Source: Bacteriovoracaceae bacterium UBA6261 (GTDB lineage: Bacteria; Bdellovibrionota; Bacteriovoracia; Bacteriovoracales; Bacteriovoracaceae). From it: a DNA stretch of 49,959 nt. The DNA is taken from contig DJVH01000078.1 in NCBI GenBank assembly GCA_002440825.1, positions 2,408-52,366 of the forward strand, given 5' to 3'. The notes under the pieces are model-generated. The model was not told the origin of the DNA and ran no database searches. It saw nothing but the letters and a program-made list of their open reading frames with translations. Each line of letters opens with the position of its first letter. Positions within the stretch are counted from its first letter, which is position 1. Position numbers and translations under genes: made by a program. Below are positions 43,485 to 49,959 of this stretch, one piece after another.

Positions 43485-43946
43485 GTGGAACAACTGTCAA
43501 AAGAGACAATTGCTTTTCTTGAAAAAAACCGCGGTAAAAAAATTGTTTTTACCAATGGATGCTTTGATATTCTTCACCTCGGCCATGTCGAGTATCTCAA
43601 TGAAGCGAAAGCTCAGGGAGATGTTTTGATTGTTGCCATCAATTCCGATACAAGCGTAAGAGAACTTAAAGGCCCTGATCGTCCGGTCAACAATGAACAC
43701 GATCGCGCTCAGATGCTTCTCAATCTTAAAGCCGTCGATTGTGTCCAGGTTTTTACTGAGCAGACGCCTTTGGAAATTATCAAACTGATAAAGCCCAATG
43801 TGCTTGTAAAAGGCGGCGACTGGAAACCTGAACAAATCGTTGGTTCAGATTTTGTTCTTTCCCACGGTGGAGAAGTTAAAAGCCTCATGTTCAAGCAAGG
43901 CTATTCAACAAGCAATCTCATTAAGGCCGTACAAGGCAAAAAATAA
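43485..43946 (+). CDS. rfaE2: D-glycero-beta-D-manno-heptose 1-phosphate adenylyltransferase
   Basis: The 153-residue nucleotidyltransferase has FTNGCFDILHLGHVEYL (HxGH at residues 31-34), INSDTSVRELKGPDRPVN and VKGGDWKPEQIVGSD. It makes ADP-heptose for the LPS inner core. It is the stand-alone C-terminal half of HldE; the kinase half is not in the window. The GTG start directly follows the RDD stop codon. This gene supports a Gram-negative envelope with heptose-containing LPS. Confidence 0.92.
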   Translation: MEQLSKETIAFLEKNRGKKIVFTNGCFDILHLGHVEYLNEAKAQGDVLIVAINSDTSVRELKGPDRPVNNEHDRAQMLLNLKAVDCVQVFTEQTPLEIIKLIKPNVLVKGGDWKPEQIVGSDFVLSHGGEVKSLMFKQGYSTSNLIKAVQGKK

Positions 43947-43947
43947 A

Positions 43948-44283
43948 ATGAACATTGCAGTCAGATCTACAGCGCAATGCGATTATTATTTCTGTTGTAC
44001 ACTTGCCGACGAAAATAAAATTCTTCTTCCAGCATCAATTTCTTTTCAGGATTTACTTTACTTTCTTCAGGGCTCTCTTGATCAGTTGAAGTTTGTGATC
44101 ATCTCCAAACATGAGAGAACTTTTGATTTTACCGCTCTCAAAAGCACTCATTTCACGATTGAAAATGATTTTATCTTCCTGAATTTTTCAGTCAGGAATT
44201 CATTGAAAGCTGAGCACGCTGCTCAGACTCTTCAAAGTTTTGAAGAGATACGGGATTTTCTCAATAACATTCTAAAAAAGTAA
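43948..44283 (+). CDS. Small protein of unknown function
   Basis: The 111-residue soluble protein begins MNIAVRSTAQCDYYFCCTLA and shows alternating hydrophobic strands (KFVIISKHERTFDF, NDFIFLNFSV), ending with a helix. I recognise no family. The longer frame from 43840 lies inside rfaE2 in another phase, so the ATG at 43948, two bases after the rfaE2 stop, is the likely start. It appears to be the last gene of the RDD-rfaE2 run. A sigma-28-like promoter for the flagellin gene follows. Confidence 0.65.
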   Translation: MNIAVRSTAQCDYYFCCTLADENKILLPASISFQDLLYFLQGSLDQLKFVIISKHERTFDFTALKSTHFTIENDFIFLNFSVRNSLKAEHAAQTLQSFEEIRDFLNNILKK

Positions 44284-44339
44284 TTTATTATCTGACCTAA
44301 TTCATACGGTGAAAACTTTAGAGATTCATTAGAAAGCTC

Positions 44340-44366
44340 TTAAGTATGATTTTTTAACTCCGATAC
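44340..44366 (+). promoter_or_regulatory. Sigma-28 (FliA)-type promoter of flagellin gene 1
   Basis: TTAAGTAT and TCCGATAC are separated by 11 bases, close to the FliA consensus TAAAGTTT-N11-GCCGATAA. It lies about 105 bases before the flagellin ATG, giving a long leader. Confidence 0.75.
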
Positions 44367-44374
44367 TTTTCTCA

Positions 44375-44428
44375 ACTGCTGATGGGACGGCAGTAAAAAA
44401 ACAAGGGTTCACACAAGGTTGAGTGAAC
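44375..44428 (+). other. Two-hairpin leader of flagellin gene 1
   Basis: ACTGC...GCAGT (44375-44394, 5 bp) starts within a few bases of the expected transcript start. GTTCAC...GTGAAC (44407-44428, 6 bp, 10-base loop) follows. Flagellin genes 2 and 3 have two hairpins in the same order. Confidence 0.45.
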
Positions 44429-44450
44429 TTTTAATTTTAAGGAGGAAGGC

Positions 44451-44468
44451 ATGATTCTAGGAGATTAG
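44451..44468 (+). CDS. Possible five-residue leader peptide before flagellin gene 1
   Basis: An ideal AAGGAGGAAGG ribosome site is followed by an ATG with a 5-codon frame (MILGD) ending in TAG one base before the flagellin ATG. A second site, AGGAG, for flagellin itself lies inside this mini-frame. It may couple translation, or simply be a decoy ATG. No family exists to compare with. Confidence 0.35.
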   Translation: MILGD

Positions 44469-44469
44469 T

Positions 44470-45303
44470 ATGGGATTAAGAATTAGTACAAACGTTCAAT
44501 CATTAAAGGCACAGAACTCGCTTTCAAAGGTTGAAGAGAACAAATCGAACACACTTGCAAAACTTTCATCAGGTTCAAGAATTAACAAGGCCGGTGATGA
44601 TGCTGCAGGTTTGGCGATCTCTGAAAAATTAAAAGCGAATATTCGTGGTACTCAACAGGCAAGTAGAAACGCCGGAGATGGTATTTCAATGATTCAAACC
44701 GCTGAAGGTGGATTAAATGAAAGCTCAAATATCTTAATCAGATTAAGAGAGCTATCAGTACAGGCCGCTTCAGATACTATCGGTGACCAGGAAAGAAAGT
44801 TTTCTGATCTCGAGTTCCAACAGTTGAAAAACGAAATGGAAAGAATTGCAACATCTACTCAGTTCAACGGGAAAAACCTGTTGTCTGGTGAAGGTGACTC
44901 AATGGATTTCCAGATCGGTATTATGAACGACGAGAAAAATGACAGACTTTCATACAGACCAGCTGATACTTCAGCCAGAGTAAGTGATCTTGGAATCGAC
45001 GGTCTTGGCGTATTATCGAAAGAAAGTGCGCAAGGTAACCTTGAAGCTATTGATAAAGCTATCAACGGAGTCAACGCAAACAGAGCATCTCTTGGTGCGC
45101 TTCAAAACAGATTGCAATCAACAATCTCAAACCTTGAAGTAAGAACTGAGAACTTGTCTGCTGCAAACTCTCGTATCAGAGATACTGATATTGCGCTGGA
45201 GTCAGCTGAAATGACTAAAGGGAACATTCTATCTGCGGCAGCTACGTCAGTTCTGTCTCAGGCGAACAACTCTGGATCTGCAGCTCTAAAACTTATTGGC
45301 TAA
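44470..45303 (+). CDS. Flagellin (copy 1, divergent)
   Basis: This 277-residue flagellin begins LRISTNVQSLKAQNSL, has AGDDAAGLAISEKL, NAGDGISMIQTAEG and LRELSVQAASDT, and ends SVLSQANNSGSAALKLIG. Only the D0 and D1 domains are present, so it is a short filament type without a variable outer domain. It is clearly less similar to copies 2 and 3 than they are to each other. It has its own sigma-28-like promoter and terminator, so it is a single-gene unit. Flagellins are exported by the flagellar type III system and polymerise into the filament. Confidence 0.96.
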   Translation: MGLRISTNVQSLKAQNSLSKVEENKSNTLAKLSSGSRINKAGDDAAGLAISEKLKANIRGTQQASRNAGDGISMIQTAEGGLNESSNILIRLRELSVQAASDTIGDQERKFSDLEFQQLKNEMERIATSTQFNGKNLLSGEGDSMDFQIGIMNDEKNDRLSYRPADTSARVSDLGIDGLGVLSKESAQGNLEAIDKAINGVNANRASLGALQNRLQSTISNLEVRTENLSAANSRIRDTDIALESAEMTKGNILSAAATSVLSQANNSGSAALKLIG

Positions 45304-45329
45304 TACGTTTGTATAAAACGCCTTCTCAA

Positions 45330-45360
45330 AAAAGGGGCCCGGGAAACCGGGCCCTTTTTA
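45330..45360 (+). terminator. Rho-independent terminator of flagellin gene 1
   Basis: GGGCCCGG and CCGGGCCC form a perfect 8-bp stem with a GAAA loop, extended by A-T pairs and followed by a run of T residues. Confidence 0.92.
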
Positions 45361-45455
45361 TTTAATAATTACAAATTTATGTCAGTAAATTTCTTTTTGG
45401 CTTATTAGCTGAACCGCGGTATGAACAGGTTTAAGTTACCTCCCGGGAGAGCATT

Positions 45456-46283
45456 ATGAAGCAGCTTTTTTTCATTGGTTTTTTACTGGCAAGCCAGACC
45501 GTTTTTGCACAAACAAATACCCATTTTAAAAAGGTCGTATGGATAGTTTTTGAGAATACAAATTATTCAAAAGCTCTTGCTCAACCTTACTTCAATAAAA
45601 TTTCTAAACAGGGCGCACTCTTCACCAACCTGATGGCCGAAGATCATCCTTCTCAAGGTAATTATATTGCGATGATTGCTGGTTCAAAACTCAGTGTTAA
45701 AAATGACAATGTTGTTGATCTAAAAGAGTCGCATGTTGGCGACCTGCTTGAAAAGGCCGGTATGAGATGGAAAGTGTATGCTGAAAGTTATCCAGGAAAT
45801 TGTTTTACCGGAAAACAATCAGGCAGCTACGTTAGAAAACATGTTCCCTTCATGAGCTTTATAAGTGTCAACCAAAACAGTGCGAGATGCCTCAATATCG
45901 AGGACGAGACAAAGTTTACAGAAGATTTTAATAATGGAACTCTGCCAGAGTATTCAATGTATATTCCGAACTTGAAAAGCGACGGACACGATACAGGTGT
46001 TGATTATGCCGGTAAGTGGTTTGAAAAAACATTTGGAGCTATTTTAAAAGATTCAGCGAAACTTTCTGAGACGTTGTTTGTTGTGACATTTGATGAGAGC
46101 GGCGTTTCAATTAAAAATCAAATTTTCACAGTTCTTCTTGGGGCAAAGATTAAACCAGGAACTCAAAATTCACAGCTCTTGAATCATCCGGCCCTGCTTA
46201 AAATGATTGAAGATGAATTTGGATTGGGCAACCTGGGGCGTGAAGACATGACCGCGCCGGCTATCAACGGAATCTGGCAGTAA
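45456..46283 (+). CDS. Secreted phosphoesterase (alkaline-phosphatase superfamily, acid phosphatase/phospholipase C-like)
   Basis: This 275-residue protein has a signal peptide ending at TVFAQ, then VVWIVFENTNYSKAL, EDHPSQGNYIAMIAGS and VVTFDESG, the metal-binding pattern of the phosphoesterase family that includes phospholipase C and acid phosphatases. It probably hydrolyses phosphate esters outside the cytoplasm; the substrate is not evident. It has its own upstream region (AGTTACCTCCCGGGAGAG before the ATG). Its stop codon directly abuts the stop of the convergent membrane-protein gene. A role in degrading prey material would be plausible for a predator, but that is inference. Confidence 0.85.
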   Translation: MKQLFFIGFLLASQTVFAQTNTHFKKVVWIVFENTNYSKALAQPYFNKISKQGALFTNLMAEDHPSQGNYIAMIAGSKLSVKNDNVVDLKESHVGDLLEKAGMRWKVYAESYPGNCFTGKQSGSYVRKHVPFMSFISVNQNSARCLNIEDETKFTEDFNNGTLPEYSMYIPNLKSDGHDTGVDYAGKWFEKTFGAILKDSAKLSETLFVVTFDESGVSIKNQIFTVLLGAKIKPGTQNSQLLNHPALLKMIEDEFGLGNLGREDMTAPAINGIWQ

Positions 46284-47006
46284 TCACTCAAGCTCATTCA
46301 AATAAAAATAAATTTTTACAGAAGTCAGTGTGAGAACGACCGTGAAAATAGCGTCTAATAGTGCGACAGCAATCGAAACGGCTATTTTCACTCCCGGATC
46401 TTTAATTAAAAACACAGATGTCGTCATAAAAAAAATCAGGATCGCAAAGAACTGATTCATGACAACAAGCCAGACATTTTTCTTTGTCAGCTTTTTGCTT
46501 TGTTTAAAGTAATTCCGCTCTTCTTCGCTGTCATTTTCAATGGCTGCCACAACTGGTGTGAGAGAATAAAAAACAATTAAATACACAATGGGAATTAAAC
46601 CGAATGCGGAAACGGCCAGCATTGGAACGGAATTCATCAAGGTCGACATATAGGCTGGAAGTGAAAAGAAAAGGGCACAGACAAGGAAAATAATAAAATA
46701 AAGAATGCTGAAAATAAAATAAGAAAAAAAAGTTTTTGTGTAATCGCCGATACCGGTTGTTCTGATTTTTAAAACGTAGATAATTTTACTGACAATTAAA
46801 AGCGGAACGATTGAGAAAACAAGTTTTGAAACAATCGGAAGAGCAACATCTTCAATCTTAAAATAAAAATTGAGAAAATTTGGTATGGCGGTGCTCAAGG
46901 TTAAAATTAAAACGTATAAAGAATAAATCCCAAAATTGTTTTCAACTTCCCGAATGGCATCTTTGATAAACTGGAAAAATACATCAACCGTTTTAGTAAA
47001 ATTCAT
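46284..47006 (-). CDS. Multi-pass membrane protein of unknown function
   Basis: This 240-residue protein has about six hydrophobic helices (for example LYVLILTLSTAIPNFLNF, SYFIFSILYFIIFLVCALFF, LIPIVYLIVFYSLTPVVAA, and the closing AVALLDAIFTVVLTLTSV) and a charged loop IENDSEEERNYFKQSKKLTK. I recognise no family with certainty; the layout recalls bacterial proteins of the YciC/DUF975 kind. It follows the GNAT gene by 10 bases on the minus strand, so the two form an operon. Confidence 0.7.
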   Translation of the reverse strand: MNFTKTVDVFFQFIKDAIREVENNFGIYSLYVLILTLSTAIPNFLNFYFKIEDVALPIVSKLVFSIVPLLIVSKIIYVLKIRTTGIGDYTKTFFSYFIFSILYFIIFLVCALFFSLPAYMSTLMNSVPMLAVSAFGLIPIVYLIVFYSLTPVVAAIENDSEEERNYFKQSKKLTKKNVWLVVMNQFFAILIFFMTTSVFLIKDPGVKIAVSIAVALLDAIFTVVLTLTSVKIYFYLNELE

Positions 47007-47016
47007 AGATCCTCAG

Positions 47017-47535
47017 TTACAGATTTTTTTCATATTCCAATAATTTTAAATCCGGAACCTTCGGAAGACCAAATCTGGGATCATGGGAAGGAAATTCTTC
47101 ATATCGGCCCGTCGGATGAAACCCTCTTCTTTCATAGAAAGAGATAAGTTCATGACGGTGTTGAATGACTGTGATTTTAATTTTTTTCAGATTATGTTCG
47201 CGTGCGATTTTTTCAACGTGCTTGATAATTTCTTTACCCAGGCCGCGAGCTTGTAGCGCTGGTGAAACTGTCAACATTCCAAAATAAAGTGTTTCAGAGT
47301 CCTGAATTTTTATATGAACACAGCCTATGAGCCTGTCTGCTTCAAAAGCCATCTCAATTTGATTGAAAGGCTGTTGGATAATCTCTGTAAGCGATGTGGA
47401 ATCGGTTCTCTGGCCATCTAATAATTCAGCTTCGGTGGTCCAGCCGAGCTTGGATTGATTGCCACGATAAGCGGAATTTACAAGTTCAACTAAAGAAGAG
47501 GCATGATCAATTGTTGCGGTTTTAAAGGTAATCAT
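47017..47535 (-). CDS. GNAT-family N-acetyltransferase
   Basis: The 172-residue protein has the GNAT core: TLYFGMLTVSPALQARGLGK (acetyl-CoA-binding Q/RxxGxG/A loop) followed by IKITVIQHRHELISFYERRG. It transfers an acetyl group to a small molecule or protein amine; the substrate is unknown. It is the first gene of a two-gene minus-strand operon with the membrane protein and diverges from flagellin gene 2. Confidence 0.9.
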   Translation of the reverse strand: MITFKTATIDHASSLVELVNSAYRGNQSKLGWTTEAELLDGQRTDSTSLTEIIQQPFNQIEMAFEADRLIGCVHIKIQDSETLYFGMLTVSPALQARGLGKEIIKHVEKIAREHNLKKIKITVIQHRHELISFYERRGFHPTGRYEEFPSHDPRFGLPKVPDLKLLEYEKNL

Positions 47536-47609
47536 AAGAATAAAGATAAAAAAATAAGCCCTAAGTTGTTAATTATAATGGAGAAGAAGAATATGTCCGA
47601 CCAATTTAC

Positions 47610-47637
47610 TAAAGTTTTTAGTTGAGCGATCCGATCA
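47610..47637 (+). promoter_or_regulatory. Sigma-28-type promoter of flagellin gene 2
   Basis: TAAAGTTT is a perfect FliA -35; TCCGATCA follows after 12 bases. It lies about 78 bases before the flagellin ATG. Confidence 0.75.
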
Positions 47638-47646
47638 GATATTCAA

Positions 47647-47694
47647 CCGACAAATTCAGTCGGGAATAATAACCGGAGAAACGCGGGGGCGTTT
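47647..47694 (+). other. Two-hairpin leader of flagellin gene 2
   Basis: CCGAC...GTCGG (47647-47663) begins near the expected transcript start. AAACGC-GGGG-GCGTTT (47679-47694) is a perfect 6-bp stem with a GGGG loop, 20 bases before the ATG. The AGGAG site lies between hairpin and ATG. Confidence 0.55.
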
Positions 47695-47714
47695 TTCGAT
47701 TATAGGAGTATCTC

Positions 47715-48548
47715 ATGGGTTTAAGAATTGCTACCAACATTGCTTCACAGTCCGTCCAGAAAAACTTGAAAGAGGTATCTAATGCAGGAAACTCTGAATT
47801 AGAGAAACTTTCGTCAGGTAAGAGAATCACAAAGGCCGCAGACGATGCTGCCGGGCTTGCGATCTCTACTAACCTTGAAGCTCAAACGAAAGGTTTGAGA
47901 CAAGCTACAAGAAACGCTAATGATGGTATCTCACTTGTTCAAACTGCGGAAGGTGGTTTGGCAGAAACATCAAACATTCTTGTTCGTCTAAGAGAATTAA
48001 CAATCCAGGCTGCCTCAGACACTGTTGGTGATACTGAGCGTGGCTTTTTAAATAAAGAGTTCGGTGAATTAACGAAAGAAGTTGATCGTATTTCAGAGTC
48101 GACTACTTTCAACGGAGCTCAGCTGTTAAATGGTAAAGGCAAAGGCACAATGGATTTCCAGGTTGGTGCATTCGCCGGTGAACAAAATAAAATTCAATTC
48201 GATTCAGGTGCTACAGACTCTTCTGCTTCATCTATTGGTGTCTCTGGTCTCTCTATTACAGATAAGGGCGATGCACTTGATGCAATTTCAAACATCGACT
48301 CTGCCATTGAAAAAGTTTCAGGCCAGCGTGCGGATCTCGGTTCGATTCAATCAAGACTTACTTCAACAGTAAAAAATCTTGAAACTCAAACAATCAACCA
48401 GGATGCTGCAAGATCAGTGATCCAGGACGTAGATGTTGCCGAAGCTTCTGCTTCTCTTGCTTCAAACAATGTTGTTAAGAATGCAGCTGTATCAACTCTT
48501 TCTCAAGCTAATGCAATCCCAATGTCAGCAATGAGATTGATTGGTTAA
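47715..48548 (+). CDS. Flagellin (copy 2)
   Basis: This 277-residue flagellin begins LRIATNIASQSVQKNLKEVS, with AADDAAGLAIS, LVQTAEGGLAET and LRELTIQAASDT, and ends in a D0 helix with NVVKNAAVSTLSQAN. It is about 90 percent identical to copy 3 by eye and the same length, so the two are recent duplicates; most differences are in residues 110-210. Like copy 1 it lacks D2/D3 domains. It has its own sigma-28-like promoter, structured leader and tandem terminators. Confidence 0.96.
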   Translation: MGLRIATNIASQSVQKNLKEVSNAGNSELEKLSSGKRITKAADDAAGLAISTNLEAQTKGLRQATRNANDGISLVQTAEGGLAETSNILVRLRELTIQAASDTVGDTERGFLNKEFGELTKEVDRISESTTFNGAQLLNGKGKGTMDFQVGAFAGEQNKIQFDSGATDSSASSIGVSGLSITDKGDALDAISNIDSAIEKVSGQRADLGSIQSRLTSTVKNLETQTINQDAARSVIQDVDVAEASASLASNNVVKNAAVSTLSQANAIPMSAMRLIG

Positions 48549-48553
48549 GAGAC

Positions 48554-48578
48554 CTTCAGGGATCCCCTGAAGCTTTTT
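48554..48578 (+). terminator. First terminator after flagellin gene 2
   Basis: CTTCAGGG and CCCTGAAG form a perfect 8-bp stem with a 3-base loop, followed by CTTTTT. Confidence 0.85.
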
Positions 48579-48585
48579 AAAAGAT

Positions 48586-48622
48586 GAGCTCTGCTTAGTG
48601 TGTGTGGCAGAGCTCTCTTTTA
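48586..48622 (+). terminator. Second tandem terminator-like hairpin after flagellin gene 2
   Basis: GAGCTCTGC and GCAGAGCTC form a perfect 9-bp stem with a 12-base TG-rich loop, followed by TCTTTT. Confidence 0.7.
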
Positions 48623-48724
48623 AAAAAGAGTTTAACTCTGAATAGAGCTGACTATTTTAGAATATTATTTTTAAGTGATCTCTATAGAGTGATAAGCAAT
48701 TTACTCTATACTTAAACCCGAGGG

Positions 48725-48765
48725 CCTTCCACTTCCCCGCAATTATAGGTGGAAGGTTCCTTTTT
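48725..48765 (+). terminator. Orphan terminator-like hairpin upstream of flagellin gene 3
   Basis: CCTTCCAC and GTGGAAGG form a perfect 8-bp stem with a 16-base loop, and TTCCTTTTT follows. It lies far from the previous gene end, so it may end a small transcript. Confidence 0.5.
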
Positions 48766-48884
48766 AGCCTAGGACGGGTGTTGGGGTTATCGGAGAAAAC
48801 TGTTTTTATCAGATTTTTTTCATGCCTAAGTTGTCGAGATTCCTCGATTCCAAAACTTTTTTTAATCCGAGCAGAACATTTTAC

Positions 48885-48912
48885 TTAAGTATTTTCCTGA
48901 GTCGTTCGATAG
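48885..48912 (+). promoter_or_regulatory. Sigma-28-type promoter of flagellin gene 3
   Basis: TTAAGTAT, identical to the -35 of flagellin gene 1, is followed after 12 bases by TTCGATAG, a fair match to GCCGATAA. Confidence 0.65.
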
Positions 48913-48918
48913 GTTGTT

Positions 48919-48967
48919 TGACTGACAAAAGCAGTCACATAAAAACAAAAAGAGAGTGGGGACTCTC
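48919..48967 (+). other. Two-hairpin leader of flagellin gene 3
   Basis: TGACTG...CAGTCA (48919-48937) starts at the expected transcript start. GAGAGT-GGGG-ACTCTC (48952-48967) is a perfect 6-bp stem with a GGGG loop, 18 bases before the ATG. This matches the layout of gene 2 with different stem sequence. Confidence 0.55.
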
Positions 48968-48985
48968 GAAAAACAGGAGATTACT

Positions 48986-49819
48986 ATGGGTTTAAGAATT
49001 GCAACTAACATCGCTTCTCAATCAGTTCAGAAAAACTTGAAGGAAGTTTCAAACGCTGGGAACAGCTCACTTGAAAAACTTTCATCTGGTAAGAGAATCA
49101 CAAAAGCAGCTGACGATGCTGCCGGACTTGCGATCTCTACTAACTTGGAAGCACAGACAAAAGGTTTAAGACAAGCAACAAGAAACGCGAATGACGGTAT
49201 CTCGCTTGTTCAGACAGCAGAAGGTGGTTTGGCAGAAACATCTAACATCCTAGTGAGACTTAGAGAGTTAACAATCCAGGCTGCATCTGACACTGTAGGT
49301 GACGCTGAAAGAGGATTCCTGAACAAGGAATATCAACAGCTCTCAACAGAAGTTGACCGTATTTCTGAATCAACAACATTCAACGGTTCACAGCTGTTAA
49401 ATGGTAAAGGTAAAGGCTCAATGGACTTCCAGGTTGGTGCTTTCGCCGGTGAACAAAATAAAATTACCTTCGACTCTGGTGAGACAGATGCTTCGGCAAG
49501 CTCAATCGGTATCGGTGGATCTGGAATCAGTAATAAAGATGATGCTCTTTCTGCCATCTCTAACGTAGATGCTGCGATTGAAAAAGTATCAGGACAACGT
49601 GCAAACCTTGGTTCGATTCAATCAAGACTAACTTCAACAGTGAAGAACCTTGAAACTCAAACAATCAACCAGGACTCTGCTAGATCGGTTATCCAGGACG
49701 TGGATGTTGCAGAAGCTTCAGCTTCACTTGCATCTAACAACGTAGTGAAAAACGCAGCGGTTTCTACATTAGCTCAAGCTAACGGGATTCCAAACGCAGC
49801 ACTAAGACTAATCTCTTAA
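48986..49819 (+). CDS. Flagellin (copy 3)
   Basis: This 277-residue flagellin is nearly identical to copy 2 at both ends (LRIATNIASQSVQKNLKEVS; NVVKNAAVSTLAQANG), with differences concentrated in the central part (for example YQQLSTEVDRI, ETDASASSIGIGGSGI). The longest frame begins at 48956, but CAGGAG lies before the ATG at 48986, which matches the start of the other copies. It has D0/D1 only. Multiple flagellins are the rule in Bdellovibrio-like predators, and more copies may lie beyond the window. Confidence 0.96.
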   Translation: MGLRIATNIASQSVQKNLKEVSNAGNSSLEKLSSGKRITKAADDAAGLAISTNLEAQTKGLRQATRNANDGISLVQTAEGGLAETSNILVRLRELTIQAASDTVGDAERGFLNKEYQQLSTEVDRISESTTFNGSQLLNGKGKGSMDFQVGAFAGEQNKITFDSGETDASASSIGIGGSGISNKDDALSAISNVDAAIEKVSGQRANLGSIQSRLTSTVKNLETQTINQDSARSVIQDVDVAEASASLASNNVVKNAAVSTLAQANGIPNAALRLIS

Positions 49820-49835
49820 TTGATTAAATAAAGCT

Positions 49836-49865
49836 TAAAGGGGAGTAATCCTCCCCTTTATTAAA
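49836..49865 (+). terminator. Rho-independent terminator of flagellin gene 3
   Basis: TAAAGGGGAG and CTCCCCTTTA form a perfect 10-bp stem with a 5-base loop, followed by TTAAAT. The sequence is nearly symmetrical and may work on both strands. Confidence 0.85.
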
Positions 49866-49893
49866 TAGAAAAGTAACTTCTGTTTTAATCCCC

Positions 49894-49919
49894 TCCTCCA
49901 GGGTTTTTTCCTTGGAGGA
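49894..49919. other. Hairpin near the window end
   Basis: TCCTCCAGGG and CCTTGGAGGA pair over 10 bp (one wobble) around a T6 loop; TTTTGGGGGGG follows. It could be a further terminator or part of the next gene's control region. Confidence 0.4.
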
Positions 49920-49959
49920 TTTTGGGGGGGAAAACTGGAATAAATATATGAAAGACTCT

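Larger units (their letters stand above)
48549..48985. other. 437-base intergenic region between flagellin genes 2 and 3
   Basis: No gene is supported here. It holds two strong terminator hairpins, a third hairpin with a T-run at 48725-48765, the sigma-28-like promoter and the structured leader of flagellin gene 3. The part at 48626-48720 is A/T-rich with nothing recognisable. A small RNA between 48620 and 48766 is possible but not proven. Confidence 0.6.

Noticed and set aside
43840..43947. An upstream extension of the small gene at 43948
   Set aside because: It overlaps rfaE2 in another phase, and the ATG at 43948 directly follows the rfaE2 stop.
44470..49819. Long repeats suggesting a mobile or phage-derived region
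   Set aside because: The repeats are flagellin paralogues with their own promoters; there is no transposase, integrase or flanking repeat.
1..49959. CRISPR array or restriction/defence island
   Set aside because: I saw no regularly spaced short repeats and no gene recognisable as a nuclease-methylase or defence protein.

Overview
The window looks like part of the chromosome of a Gram-negative, flagellated, moderately low-GC (about 40 percent by eye) member of the Bdellovibrionota, probably Bacteriovorax- or Peredibacter-like. This is an inference. The support is the mix of genes: outer-membrane and LPS functions (porin, PstS, heptose adenylyltransferase), an MglA GTPase, RNase J, a dcw cluster with meso-DAP-type MurE, and several short flagellin paralogues in one region. 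I see no prophage, insertion sequence, CRISPR array or plasmid function.

Layout. 1-4.2 kb, minus strand: the 5' part of a DEAD-box helicase gene and a moxR / DUF58 / transglutaminase operon. 4.3-7.3 kb: a TauE/SafE-type permease, then pstS and an outer-membrane porin; the last two share a Pho-box-like site. 7.5-14.1 kb: a membrane PilZ-like protein, tadA, tRNA-Ser(GGA), an inverted corA pair, SRP RNA, dnaX, ybaB and recR, then a roadblock-like protein and MglA. 15.5-32.8 kb: mtnP followed by the dcw cluster (rsmH, ftsL, ftsI, murE, murF, mraY, murD, a lipoprotein, ftsW, murC, murB, ftsQ, ftsA, ftsZ). mraZ, murG and ddl are absent. 32.9-36.5 kb: a three-gene exported cassette (CxxCH protein, Tat-type DUF1501-like protein, small secreted protein). 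36.5-39.3 kb, minus strand: udk, rnj and a membrane B-box zinc-finger protein, joined by 4-bp overlaps. 39.4-44.3 kb: a peptide-binding protein, prmA, rsmE, an RDD protein, rfaE2 and a small unknown. 44.3-50 kb: three flagellin genes, each with its own sigma-28-like promoter, with a phosphoesterase, a membrane protein and a GNAT acetyltransferase between the first and second.

Most of the window is core genome, so the interest lies in variants and regulatory structure. The main points are: MurD has lost its P-loop lysine and the usual central His/Asp motif; a perfect terminator hairpin inside the dcw cluster doubles as the signal-peptide coding region of a lipoprotein; all three flagellin leaders share a two-hairpin architecture; pstS and a porin share a candidate PhoB site; and the exported three-gene cassette has no function I can assign. 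All coordinates and motifs were read by eye without database searches.
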